From assembly GCA_934293575.1 (NCBI GenBank), contig CAKQYU010000016.1, positions 1-25,545 of the forward strand: a DNA stretch of 25,545 nt, read 5' to 3'. Source of the stretch: an uncultured Lachnospiraceae bacterium. Its GTDB lineage: Bacteria; Bacillota; Clostridia; Lachnospirales; Lachnospiraceae. The notes beneath the pieces were generated by a model. It saw only the letters and a program-made list of their open reading frames with translations. It was not told the DNA's origin and made no database searches. The position numbers were made by a program, and so were the translations under genes. Positions 7,995 to 15,783 of this stretch are shown here, piece by piece (the first letter of the stretch is position 1; each line of letters begins with the position of its first letter).

Positions 7995-9476
7995 ATGGGA
8001 AATTTAAAGAGTTATACGGAAATGCGGCGGAATAACTGGGCTGTGTTATTTGGATATACGGTAATTGATGCGGTTTTGGTTTTGTGTTATCTGATTGAGG
8101 TAATCAAGAAAAGCCGTACGATTGGTTATTTTGCGGTATTTTGCCTGCTGGCATTGGTGCCGCTTATTATTGCACATCTGATTTACCGGAAGGATCCGGA
8201 AAGCCAGATGATTAAACGTATCATAACGGGTGGTTTTGGACTTTTCTATTATTTTGTTATCTTTACAACGATTTCACCGGTCGCTTATATTTATGCGATG
8301 ATACTTGCCGTTATTATTATCAGTTACAATAGTTTATTGCTGACCTCGTTCTTTGTGGGCGGTGTATTTATCGGAAATGTGATTCAGGTAATCTATCTTG
8401 CAGTCAGTGGCCAATTGGAAGCTTCCGATATGCCAAACATTGAAATCCGGCTGGCTTCCATTATTTTGTTCGGTGTTTATATGCTGGTTACAACATATGT
8501 AACAGATTTGAATAACCGTAAGAAGTTAGAAGAGGTAGAGGGTGAAAAAGAAAAATCAGAAGCAATGTCACAGTCTTTGCTTGAAACATCCGAAAAAATC
8601 ACACAAAATATTGAACTGGTAGCAGAGAAGATGAAAACATTGGAGGAATCTACTGCCAATACGATATTGTCGATGGAAGAGGTTGCCAAAGGAACCGGCA
8701 ATACCGCAGATTCGATTCAATCACAGATGGAACAGACAGAGGAGATTCAAAAGACGATTTCCCACGTGGAAAATACCTCTGCCAAGATTGACCGGGATAT
8801 GTCGGATACATTGAAGGAGTTGTCAACAGCAAACAAGAACATAGAAGAACTGATTGCGCATGTAAATCGTTCAAATGAAGAAAACACAAGAGTTTCGGAA
8901 GAATTGAATGAACTGTCCGAATATACCAATCAGATGCGCTCTATTATACATATGATAGATGAGATTACAAGTCAGACCAGTTTGTTGTCCTTGAATGCAT
9001 CCATTGAGGCAGCAAGAGCCGGGGAAGCCGGGAAAGGATTTGCAATTGTGGCATCCGAGATTTCCGCATTGGCAACACAGACACAGAATGCAACCGATAA
9101 TATAACGATTTTAATCAATAATATTTATAATGAATTAGATCAGGTGGTTGCCGTGATTGAGGATATGATAAAGAACAGTCAGGAGCAGAATGTTGCGGCC
9201 AATAATACGGCAGACAGTTTTGGACGGATTGATGCCAGTGTTGGCGATGTATATGGGGAATCCGAAAAATTAAAACAGTTAGTGAAAGAATTGACTGATG
9301 CCAATAATTCCATTGTAAGCGGAATCGAAGCTATTTCAGCTGCAACAGAAGAGGTGACTGCCCATTCGTCTGCTACACTGGAAAGCAGTGAGGAAAATGG
9401 TCAGATTACCCAGGAAGTTGGAGAAATTATTCAGGAACTGAATCAAATGGCAGACGAACTGGTAAATCAGGAATAA
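7995..9476 (+). CDS. Methyl-accepting chemotaxis protein without a visible sensor or HAMP domain
   Basis: 493 residues. The first ~170 contain about six hydrophobic segments (roughly 15-37, 44-64, 76-93, 96-118, 120-138, 152-170) with short loops, so there is no sizeable extracytoplasmic ligand domain. A long coiled coil follows directly, without a recognisable HAMP. The signalling tip is typical of chemoreceptors: EITSQTSLLSLNASIEAARA then GEAGKGFAIVASEI at about 323-356, the CheA/CheW contact region. The C-terminus lacks a CheR-tethering pentapeptide. Ribosome site GGAGGGG precedes ATG 7995. The gene is alone between two spacers and ends in an intrinsic terminator. It probably senses something in or near the membrane, or works through a partner; ligand unknown. 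Confidence 0.9.
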   Translation: MGNLKSYTEMRRNNWAVLFGYTVIDAVLVLCYLIEVIKKSRTIGYFAVFCLLALVPLIIAHLIYRKDPESQMIKRIITGGFGLFYYFVIFTTISPVAYIYAMILAVIIISYNSLLLTSFFVGGVFIGNVIQVIYLAVSGQLEASDMPNIEIRLASIILFGVYMLVTTYVTDLNNRKKLEEVEGEKEKSEAMSQSLLETSEKITQNIELVAEKMKTLEESTANTILSMEEVAKGTGNTADSIQSQMEQTEEIQKTISHVENTSAKIDRDMSDTLKELSTANKNIEELIAHVNRSNEENTRVSEELNELSEYTNQMRSIIHMIDEITSQTSLLSLNASIEAARAGEAGKGFAIVASEISALATQTQNATDNITILINNIYNELDQVVAVIEDMIKNSQEQNVAANNTADSFGRIDASVGDVYGESEKLKQLVKELTDANNSIVSGIEAISAATEEVTAHSSATLESSEENGQITQEVGEIIQELNQMADELVNQE

Positions 9477-9500
9477 AACCGGGGAACGATATACAAGAGA

Positions 9501-9529
9501 AAAGGGCATCGCTACAGCGGTGCCTTTTT
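9501..9529 (+). terminator. Intrinsic terminator after the chemoreceptor gene
   Basis: A 9-pair stem (GGGCATCGC 9504-9512 with GCGGTGCCT 9517-9525, including two G-U pairs as RNA) closes a TACA loop and is followed by a T run (9525-9529). Confidence 0.85.
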
Positions 9530-9569
9530 CATGAAACATACATGAATATGTAGAAGACGGAGGCTTGCG

Positions 9570-10391
9570 ATGGGACGGGAAATGTCGGCGCTTGAAAAAT
9601 ATTACAACAAATTTAATGAGGATAAGAGACTGGAAAGCCGTCATGGACAGGTGGAATTTATTACATCAATGACATATATTCACCGTTGCCTTGATAAATG
9701 GAAGGAACGTTCAAATTCGGATATCAAAATATTGGATATCGGAGCGGGAACCGGAAAGTATTCCATTGCACTGGCAAATGAGGGATATGATGTTACGGCA
9801 TTGGAGCTTGTAAAATATAATTTGGGAATCCTGAAAAAAAACAGCGAGGGCAAGGTAAAAGCATATCAGGGAAATGCCATGAAATTAAAGCGGTTTCCGG
9901 ATGATTGTTTTGACTTGACACTGGTATTTGGCCCAATGTATCATTTATACTCATTTGAGGACAAAAAGACTGCGTTGCAGGAGGCAAAGAGAGTAACCAA
10001 ACCGGGAGGATATGTGTTGGTTGCATATTGCATGAATGAATATTGTGTGCTAACCTATGCATTTAAGGAGAATCATTTAAAGGAATGTCTGCAAAATGGA
10101 AAGCTGACAGAGGATTTTCATTCCGTTGGGGATGAAGAGGGACTTTATGATTATGTAAGAATAGAGGATATCAACCGGCTCGATGAAGCGGTCGGACTGA
10201 AAAGGGAATTGATTATTTCGCCTGACGGGGCGTCGGATTATATGCGCCCGACGTTGAATGCAATGGATGAGGAGACGTTTCGTACATATATTGACTATCA
10301 TTTGTCAATTTGTGAAAGACAGGATCTGATTGGTGCAGGTGCACATACACTTGATATATTGAAGAAACAGGAAGGAAAAGAAAATGGTTGA
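9570..10391 (+). CDS. Class I SAM-dependent methyltransferase
   Basis: 273 residues with a Rossmann-type methyltransferase domain. Motif I is ILDIGAGTGKYS at about 54-65 (SAM binding), an acidic residue follows in VTALEL (about 75-80), then DLTLVFGPMYHLY and the post-motif RVTKPGGYVLVAYC. The substrate is unknown; the fold matches the small-molecule/unknown group (Methyltransf_11/25), not a DNA methylase, since no NPPY-type motif is seen. Start ATG 9570 follows a GGAGG site (9559-9564). Its last 8 bases overlap the next gene, and mtnN and luxS follow, so its by-product S-adenosylhomocysteine would be removed by enzymes of the same operon. Confidence 0.88.
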   Translation: MGREMSALEKYYNKFNEDKRLESRHGQVEFITSMTYIHRCLDKWKERSNSDIKILDIGAGTGKYSIALANEGYDVTALELVKYNLGILKKNSEGKVKAYQGNAMKLKRFPDDCFDLTLVFGPMYHLYSFEDKKTALQEAKRVTKPGGYVLVAYCMNEYCVLTYAFKENHLKECLQNGKLTEDFHSVGDEEGLYDYVRIEDINRLDEAVGLKRELIISPDGASDYMRPTLNAMDEETFRTYIDYHLSICERQDLIGAGAHTLDILKKQEGKENG

Positions 10392-11145
10392 CCAGAATAC
10401 ATTTTTAGAAACATTAAACAGTGTAAAAGAGATTATTTCAACATCTGAAAAAATGCTGACAGAGGAAGAAATGCTTTCTTATTTTGCAGATATGGAACTG
10501 GACGGAAGTCAGAAGGCAATGGTGATTGATTATCTGACCAATCCGGAAAACTACAAAGATAAGAAGGAAGAAGCTCATAGTGGGGATTCTGAGGCAGAAG
10601 AGAAACAATCAAAACAGCCGGAGGAAGATACTGTAAATGTGTATCAGATGTATCTGGATGAATTGGATGCGCTGCAGGCATATTCCGATGATGAAATGGA
10701 TGGATTTTATAAACTGTTGTTGCAGGGAGACGAATCGGTAATCGAAAAGATTTCACATGCATGGTTATCTCCGATTACCAAGGTTGCTGAAAAATATCTT
10801 GAGGAACGACTGTTGTTAGAAGATCTGGTACAGGAAGGGAACATGGCATTGTTTATGGAATTATCCAGATTATGCGGAACGATGGAAAAAGTCGATGTCG
10901 CGGAAGTGCTGGCGGATGCGATTGAGTCGGGGATTATGGCGTATGCCGGACAAATCCGGGATGCAAAAGAACTGGAAGAATCAATGGTTGGTAAGATAAA
11001 TCTGGTAAATGCGGCAAGAACCATTTTGGAAGAGGAAAACGGTCAGGCTCCAACGGTAAAGGAACTGGCAGAATATACAAAGATTGCTGAGTGGGAACTG
11101 GAAAGCATTCAGGATATTATGAAGGAAGCAGAAAATAAAAAATAA
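10384..11145 (+). CDS. Sigma-70-like protein lacking region 4 and the -10-binding segment
   Basis: 253 residues. Residues 83-160 resemble sigma-70 regions 1.2 to 2.2: a VYQMYLDELDAL stretch, then an LLLQGDESVIEKI helix, then LLLEDLVQEGNMALF, which parallels the core-RNA-polymerase-binding DLIQEGNxGL motif. Residues 206-245 (ARTILEEENGQAPTVKELAE) resemble sigma region 3. Missing are the aromatic-rich 2.3/2.4 part that melts and reads the -10 box, and region 4 that reads the -35 box. The first 80 residues are acidic and unlike sigma. It therefore could bind RNA polymerase but should not recognise promoters by itself. It overlaps the methyltransferase gene by 8 bases and precedes mtnN by 16. Function is unknown; an RNA polymerase-binding modulator or relic is inference. 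Confidence 0.75.
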   Translation: MVDQNTFLETLNSVKEIISTSEKMLTEEEMLSYFADMELDGSQKAMVIDYLTNPENYKDKKEEAHSGDSEAEEKQSKQPEEDTVNVYQMYLDELDALQAYSDDEMDGFYKLLLQGDESVIEKISHAWLSPITKVAEKYLEERLLLEDLVQEGNMALFMELSRLCGTMEKVDVAEVLADAIESGIMAYAGQIRDAKELEESMVGKINLVNAARTILEEENGQAPTVKELAEYTKIAEWELESIQDIMKEAENKK

Positions 11146-11161
11146 GAAAGCGGGAAGAAAA

Positions 11162-11869
11162 ATGATTGGAATTATTGGCGCAATGGATGAAGAAGTGAAT
11201 CAGATTAAGGAGCAGATGCAGGATGTTGAAGTGATGACAAAGGCTGCAATGGATTTTTATAAGGGAACGGTGGAAGGTCATCCGGTTGTTGTTGTCCGTT
11301 CCGGTATCGGTAAGGTAAATGCTGCAATCTGTACACAGATTCTGGTGGATGATTATCGGGTATCGGCAGTAATCAATACGGGAATTGCGGGTTCCTTGAA
11401 TGCGGACATCAATATTGGAGATATTGTATTGTCAACGGATACTTTAGAACATGATATGGATGCGGTAAACTTCGGATATGAGTTAGGACAGATTCCGAGA
11501 ATGGATACCCTGTCGTTTGCAGCGGACGATACCCTTCGCAAGATTGCAAAGGCAACCTGTGAGAAGGTAAATCCGGATGTAAAGGTATTTGAAGGCCGTA
11601 TCGTAAGTGGTGACCAGTTTATCTCGGATAAAGAAAAAAAGGATTGGCTGATTAAAAATTTTGAGGGATATTGTACGGAAATGGAAGGCGCGGCAATCGG
11701 ACATACTGCTTATCTGAATAAAATTCCATTTTTAATTATACGGGCAATTTCGGATAAGGCGGATGATTCCGCAACCATGGATTATCCGGCATTTGAGGCA
11801 AAGGCAATCAAACATTCGGTAAAATTATTGCTGGCATTGTGCAAGGAATTAAGTGCTGCCACGGTTTAA
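11162..11869 (+). CDS. mtnN: 5'-methylthioadenosine/S-adenosylhomocysteine nucleosidase
   Basis: 235 residues, normal for MtnN/Pfs. The enzyme hydrolyses S-adenosylhomocysteine to adenine plus S-ribosylhomocysteine, and methylthioadenosine likewise. Seen: MIGIIGAMDEE at the N-terminus with E11 in the position of the catalytic base region, NTGIAGSL near 72-79, the HDMDAVNFGYE stretch, EMEGAA with E175 (ribose binding), and RAISDKAD with D198 as the catalytic acid. It is directly followed by luxS, which uses its product; the two together form the standard two-step SAH detoxification and AI-2-producing route. Ribosome site GCGGGAAG lies before ATG 11162. Confidence 0.96.
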   Translation: MIGIIGAMDEEVNQIKEQMQDVEVMTKAAMDFYKGTVEGHPVVVVRSGIGKVNAAICTQILVDDYRVSAVINTGIAGSLNADINIGDIVLSTDTLEHDMDAVNFGYELGQIPRMDTLSFAADDTLRKIAKATCEKVNPDVKVFEGRIVSGDQFISDKEKKDWLIKNFEGYCTEMEGAAIGHTAYLNKIPFLIIRAISDKADDSATMDYPAFEAKAIKHSVKLLLALCKELSAATV

Positions 11870-11889
11870 GGGAAAGGAATGATAAGAAT

Positions 11890-12369
11890 ATGGAAAAAAT
11901 AGCAAGCTTTACGGTCAATCATCTGACACTGTTGCCGGGAATATATGTATCAAGGAAAGACACGATTGGGAATGAGATTGTGACAACCTTTGACCTGCGT
12001 ATGACGCGTCCTAATTTTGAACCGGTAATGAATACTGCGGAGGTGCATACTTTAGAACATCTTGGAGCAACTTTTTTGCGGAATCATGAAGTCTATAAAG
12101 ATAAGGTGATTTACTTTGGACCGATGGGATGCCGTACCGGTTTCTATCTGGTAATGGCAGGCGATTATACATCGACGGATATTGTAGACCTTGTAAAAGA
12201 AATGTTTCGATTTATGAAAGATTATGAAGGGGAAGTTCCGGGTGCCTGTGCAAGGGATTGTGGAAATTATCTTGATATGAATCTGAATATGGCAAAATAT
12301 GTTGCAAAGAAATATTATGAAGAAGTTCTGGAAAATATTTCAGAGGGACGTCTGGTATATCCGGAATAG
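11890..12369 (+). CDS. luxS: S-ribosylhomocysteine lyase
   Basis: 159 residues, normal length for LuxS. It converts S-ribosylhomocysteine to homocysteine and DPD, the precursor of autoinducer-2. Metal ligands H53 and H57 lie in HTLEH with the catalytic E56 between them; C81 in GPMGCRTGFY is the catalytic Cys; C124 in CARDCGNY is the third metal ligand. The frame stays open upstream to 11839, inside mtnN, but ATG 11890 gives the family's MEKIASFTVNH start and is preceded by AAGGAATGATAAG. It lies 20 bases after mtnN and 10 before yibE. Whether AI-2 is a signal here or a by-product cannot be told from sequence. Confidence 0.97.
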   Translation: MEKIASFTVNHLTLLPGIYVSRKDTIGNEIVTTFDLRMTRPNFEPVMNTAEVHTLEHLGATFLRNHEVYKDKVIYFGPMGCRTGFYLVMAGDYTSTDIVDLVKEMFRFMKDYEGEVPGACARDCGNYLDMNLNMAKYVAKKYYEEVLENISEGRLVYPE

Positions 12370-12379
12370 GAATGAGAGA

Positions 12380-13519
12380 ATGAAAAATCAAAAGTTATTA
12401 TGCGGGCTGCTGCTGGTATTGGTGGCAGTCCTTGTGTTTGTTGCAAACGATTCTTTTTTATATAAGACACCAATTGCTTTCATAACAAAGACGAAAAATA
12501 CTTTTTCTTATGAAAACGAGGGACCAAATGAGGAAACGGAACGTTATTATGAACAAAAAATATATGCAGTGTTGCTGAATGGGGCTCGGAAGGGTGAAAA
12601 GATAACATTTGAAAATGAGTATTCTGATTCAGGTGTAAATGATGAGAAATATCGATTTGGCGATCAGGTTTTTGTAAGTCTGGGATCGGATGATGGAGCA
12701 GCGGTTATAGGAAAGAAAAGGGATGTTTATCTTACATTTTTGCTTGGGATTTTTGTATGCATGCTTTTTTATTTCAATCGAAAACATGGTGGTATTATAT
12801 TGATTTCCCTAGTGTTTAATATAGGTGTTTTTTTGGCTGCTCTCTGGCAATATAAGGAGGGTGTTAATCTGTCTGTGCTGGCAACAATATTGATGCTGGT
12901 TTTTAGCATTGTGACGTTGCTTTTTGCCGGGGGAATTCATAAAAAGACATTTGTTGCAATTTTAGCAACATTAGTAACAACACTTTGCTGCTACGGCATT
13001 TATCAGGGATTGTTAAATGTTTGTCCGCGTATTCCGTATGAAATGATGGATTATGTGGTTAATGCAAAAGATTTATCGGATTTGTTTTTGAGCGGTGTAT
13101 TGATGGGAAGTCTTGGCGCGGTTATGGACGTGTCCATTTCAATTGCTGCAGGAGTGACGGAGATTGTAGATACTTCACCGCAAATTACGATTCCGGCGTT
13201 GATGAAATCTGTTCGGGAGATTGGTTATGACATCATGGGGACGATGATTAATGTTTTGTTTTTTACTTATATCAGTAGTTCGATTCCGATTGTGGTTGTC
13301 AAAATAAAAAATGGTTACACTTTATATCATTTGATTCATTTTCATTTGGTTTTTGATTTGATTCGGTTTCTGATGGGTGCTATTGGAATTGTACTGGCAA
13401 TACCGGTTGCGGGCATGTTTTCGATTTTGCTATTACATGGAGATTCTGTAATGAAAACATCAGCGTTGGTGAAAAAAGAGCTGAGGAAACGAATCAAAAT
13501 ACGGAGGGAAGAACAGTGA
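12380..13519 (+). CDS. YibE/F family membrane protein with extracytoplasmic domain
   Basis: 379 residues. One membrane segment at about 6-22, a soluble loop of about 90 residues rich in charged and aromatic residues (about 23-112, probably extracytoplasmic), then some seven further hydrophobic segments. The family signature is GSLGAVMDVSISIAAGVTEI followed by REIGYDIMGTMINVLFFTYI. The family's function is not established; transport has been proposed from its topology. ATG 12380 is chosen over the longer open frame because the latter would run into luxS; the start lies 10 bases after the luxS stop. The stop codon overlaps the GTG start of the next gene by 4 bases, so the two are translationally coupled and likely form a complex. 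Confidence 0.88.
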   Translation: MKNQKLLCGLLLVLVAVLVFVANDSFLYKTPIAFITKTKNTFSYENEGPNEETERYYEQKIYAVLLNGARKGEKITFENEYSDSGVNDEKYRFGDQVFVSLGSDDGAAVIGKKRDVYLTFLLGIFVCMLFYFNRKHGGIILISLVFNIGVFLAALWQYKEGVNLSVLATILMLVFSIVTLLFAGGIHKKTFVAILATLVTTLCCYGIYQGLLNVCPRIPYEMMDYVVNAKDLSDLFLSGVLMGSLGAVMDVSISIAAGVTEIVDTSPQITIPALMKSVREIGYDIMGTMINVLFFTYISSSIPIVVVKIKNGYTLYHLIHFHLVFDLIRFLMGAIGIVLAIPVAGMFSILLLHGDSVMKTSALVKKELRKRIKIRREEQ

Positions 13520-14307
13520 TTCTGGCGTTATTTATCATTTTATTTCTGCTTATGTTAATAGTTGGTGGTAATCGTGGATTGGATTCGTTTTTTGCATTGG
13601 TTAAAACAATTCTTGCCATGATTGTAAATATATATCTGATTTCCTTTGGGTTGCCGGCAATCCCTGTGACTTTGTGTGTAAGTATTTTGTTTGCGGGAAT
13701 TGTGTTATATATGCAAAACGGTATTAATCAAAAAATGCATGCGGCAGCAATAGCGGTGGGATTGGTGGTTATAATCATTACATTGACTGCGGGACCTGTT
13801 TTGCTAAAAGCAGGAATTAGTGGATATAATGAAATTGAACAATATGAAGAAATCAGTATGTATTTATCATCTGATTTGTCAATTTCTATGGGTTCTGTTG
13901 CGTTGGCGGCAACGGTTTTAGGTTTGTTGGGCGCTGTGATGGATACGGCTGTGGCAATCACAACGGCGGTAAATGAGGTATATGTTAATAATCCGGCATT
14001 GTCGGAAAGGAAATTATTTCAATCCGGCCTGAATATTGGAAAAGATATTCTGGGAACCACAGTGAATACATTGTTTTTTGCAGGGCTTGGAGAGTGTATT
14101 ATGTTGGCGGTTCTGTTTTTAAGGAATGATGATAGCTTTGCAACCGTTATAAATTCAAAATCATTGTTTCAGGAGGTTTCCGGGATATTGATTGGAGGGA
14201 TTGGATGCTTGCTGATTATACCATTAAGCAGTCTGATTATGTCGAAAATGCTGAAAGGAAATTTGAAAGAAAACATTTATAAATATATTAAGAAAAATGG
14301 AGGCTGA
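13516..14307 (+). CDS. YibE/F family membrane protein, partner without the soluble loop
   Basis: 263 residues beginning at GTG 13516 in a GTGA overlap with the preceding gene, with GGAGGGAA (13503-13510) as ribosome site. It consists almost entirely of hydrophobic segments (about seven) and carries the second copy of the YibE/F signature: LGLLGAVMDTAVAITTAVNE and then NIGKDILGTTVNTLFFAGLG. It lacks the N-terminal extracytoplasmic loop of its neighbour, so the pair looks like an ancient duplication in which one subunit gained or kept a soluble domain. The role is unknown. Its last codons form the left arm of a terminator shared with the convergent SDR gene. Confidence 0.88.
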   Translation: MILALFIILFLLMLIVGGNRGLDSFFALVKTILAMIVNIYLISFGLPAIPVTLCVSILFAGIVLYMQNGINQKMHAAAIAVGLVVIIITLTAGPVLLKAGISGYNEIEQYEEISMYLSSDLSISMGSVALAATVLGLLGAVMDTAVAITTAVNEVYVNNPALSERKLFQSGLNIGKDILGTTVNTLFFAGLGECIMLAVLFLRNDDSFATVINSKSLFQEVSGILIGGIGCLLIIPLSSLIMSKMLKGNLKENIYKYIKKNGG

Positions 14308-14325
14308 TTTACAAGTAGCCTCCAT
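14291..14325. terminator. Hairpin terminator spanning both convergent stop codons
   Basis: A perfect 9-pair stem, ATGGAGGCT (14297-14305) and AGCCTCCAT (14317-14325), closes an 11-base loop that holds the end of the yibF-like stop and the SDR stop. Read on the minus strand it is followed by TTTTT, a good intrinsic terminator for the SDR gene. On the plus strand the downstream tract (CAAATTTTA) is weaker. Confidence 0.75.
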
Positions 14326-15037
14326 CAAATTTTATGATTTCTCCGGTTAAATAAATTGGACTTTCATAGATGTGACGAACCATTTTCGCGACTTCTTCGG
14401 CAGTACCCATCCGACCAACCGGAATATCTTCTTCTATTTGTTTTAAATCTTCTTTGGAAAAACACGCATTCATGGATGTGTCAATGGTTCCGCAGGCAAT
14501 GGCGTTGACTGCGATATTGCTTGGTGCCAATTCCTTTGCTAACGCCTGTGTAAATGCATGAATTCCGCCTTTTGTGGTGCTGTAGGCTACTTCGCAGGAA
14601 GCACCGCTTAATCCCCACATGGATGAAATATTAATAATATGACCGGATTTGTTGGAAACCATCTGCGGAACAATCTGACTGCAACTGTTAAAGACGGAAG
14701 TTAAATTCGTCTGTATAACGGAATTCCAATCCTGAATCGACATATCCGTTAAAAGTCCGACATATGAAACGGCGGCATTGTTAATAAGAAGTTCGATTTG
14801 GATTTGTTGTTCTTTTAACTGTGATACCATGCTTTGGACAAAGGAATAATCTCCGATGTCGCCTGTATACATTTGACAGGATGTGCCGGATGCTTCAATT
14901 TGATTTTTGACCTGCTCCAAATCATTTTTATGGGAACAGGAGTTGATAATTACGGTGTCAAAGGAGCGGGCAAGTTCTATGGCACATGCTTTTCCGATTC
15001 CTCTGGATGCACCGGTAATCAGTGCTGCTTTTAACAT
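14309..15037 (-). CDS. SDR-family oxidoreductase (FabG-like)
   Basis: 242 residues, a classical short-chain dehydrogenase/reductase. Nucleotide-binding TGASRGIG at 8-15, NNAA at 86-89, the catalytic Ser in NISSM (about 137-140), and Y152 and K156 in YSTTK. The PVGRMGTAEEVAKM and LTGEIIKFDGG stretches near the C-terminus are typical of 3-oxoacyl-ACP reductase relatives. It is not beside fatty-acid genes here, so a stand-alone role with an unknown carbonyl substrate is as likely as lipid synthesis; I do not assign fabG. It has an AGGAG ribosome site and its own promoter at 15090-15117 on the minus strand. It is convergent with the YibE/F pair and divergent from the LytR_C gene. Confidence 0.88.
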   Translation of the reverse strand: MLKAALITGASRGIGKACAIELARSFDTVIINSCSHKNDLEQVKNQIEASGTSCQMYTGDIGDYSFVQSMVSQLKEQQIQIELLINNAAVSYVGLLTDMSIQDWNSVIQTNLTSVFNSCSQIVPQMVSNKSGHIINISSMWGLSGASCEVAYSTTKGGIHAFTQALAKELAPSNIAVNAIACGTIDTSMNACFSKEDLKQIEEDIPVGRMGTAEEVAKMVRHIYESPIYLTGEIIKFDGGYL

Positions 15038-15089
15038 ATGAAAACTCCTATCTTGTATTGAAAATCCCTTTGAAAATCTATATATTGGG

Positions 15090-15117
15090 ATTATAGCATG
15101 AAAAACTTGAAATGCAA
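15090..15117 (-). promoter_or_regulatory. Promoter of the SDR gene, extended -10
   Basis: On the minus strand, TGCTATAAT gives an extended -10 (TATAAT at 15095-15090), with TTGCAT (15117-15112) 16 bases upstream as a weak -35. Transcription would start about 45 bases before the SDR start codon. Confidence 0.7.
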
Positions 15118-15135
15118 AATGTTATCTGATATAAT
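15107..15135 (+). promoter_or_regulatory. Promoter of the LytR_C/TagA-like operon, extended -10
   Basis: TTGAAA (15107-15112), a 17-base spacer and TATAAT (15130-15135), with TG one base before the -10 box. This is a near-consensus vegetative promoter. Its -35 box touches the -35 box of the opposing SDR promoter at 15112. Confidence 0.85.
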
Positions 15136-15171
15136 AATCGCAGTTATGAATAAAATCAGGAGGCAGATAGT

Positions 15172-15771
15172 ATGGATAAGAAAACCATGTTAAAGATATT
15201 TGGTGGTGCGTTTTTGAGATCTCTGATTGTTTTGATGGCAGTCGCAATCATAGGTTTTGGAGCATTCTTTTTAATAAAAGTTAATTCAGACAAGAAAAGT
15301 GATTTGGTAGATGATACCGGTGTGGAGAATTCGGAATATACACCGGATGAACTTGCTGCAATGGTGGCAGAAGATAATGCAACCGCAACGGATATGACAT
15401 CCGAAGAGGCTACAACAGAGCAGGTAACGGAAGAAGTGACAACAGAAGCACAGGTTATCCCATCAACGGATAAGAACATCATTGTTTTAAACAGTACTTC
15501 TACCTCTGGATTGGCAGGTTCCTGGGCATCAAAGCTTAACAGTGCCGGATTTGCAAATGTGGCAGTCGGAAATTATTCTGCAGCAACTGAGCCTGTAACA
15601 AAGATTTATGTTTCAGAAGAAGGAATGGGTAGTGATCTTGCAGCATATTTTAATGGTGCAAGTATTACAGTCGGTTCTGTTGATGCATCTACATATTCTG
15701 TTAAGAGTGGTAATTTGGATCATTATGACATTTATATCGTAATCGGTAACAGTGATACGAGTGTTCAGTAA
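15172..15771 (+). CDS. Membrane-anchored LytR_C domain protein
   Basis: 199 residues. A short basic N-terminus, one membrane segment at about 13-36, a Thr/Glu-rich linker (about 63-92, many ACA/ACG and GAA/GAG codons) and a C-terminal LytR_C-type domain (about 96-195) beginning IIVLNSTSTSGLAGSWASKL. LytR_C domains are found at the end of LytR-CpsA-Psr phosphotransferases, which attach wall polymers to peptidoglycan, but here the catalytic LCP domain is absent. The domain should lie outside the membrane, on a flexible tether. AGGAGG precedes ATG 15172, and a strong promoter lies upstream. It is followed 12 bases later by the TagA-like gene, so a shared envelope role is likely by inference. Confidence 0.83.
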   Translation: MDKKTMLKIFGGAFLRSLIVLMAVAIIGFGAFFLIKVNSDKKSDLVDDTGVENSEYTPDELAAMVAEDNATATDMTSEEATTEQVTEEVTTEAQVIPSTDKNIIVLNSTSTSGLAGSWASKLNSAGFANVAVGNYSAATEPVTKIYVSEEGMGSDLAAYFNGASITVGSVDASTYSVKSGNLDHYDIYIVIGNSDTSVQ

Positions 15772-15783
15772 TTGAGGAAGTAA

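Noticed and set aside
11839..11889. N-terminal extension of LuxS
   Set aside because: It would lie in the end of mtnN and does not match the LuxS family; ATG 11890 fits length and start.
12299..12379. N-terminal extension of the first YibE/F protein
   Set aside because: It lies in luxS in another frame; the membrane segment and a start just after the luxS stop support ATG 12380.
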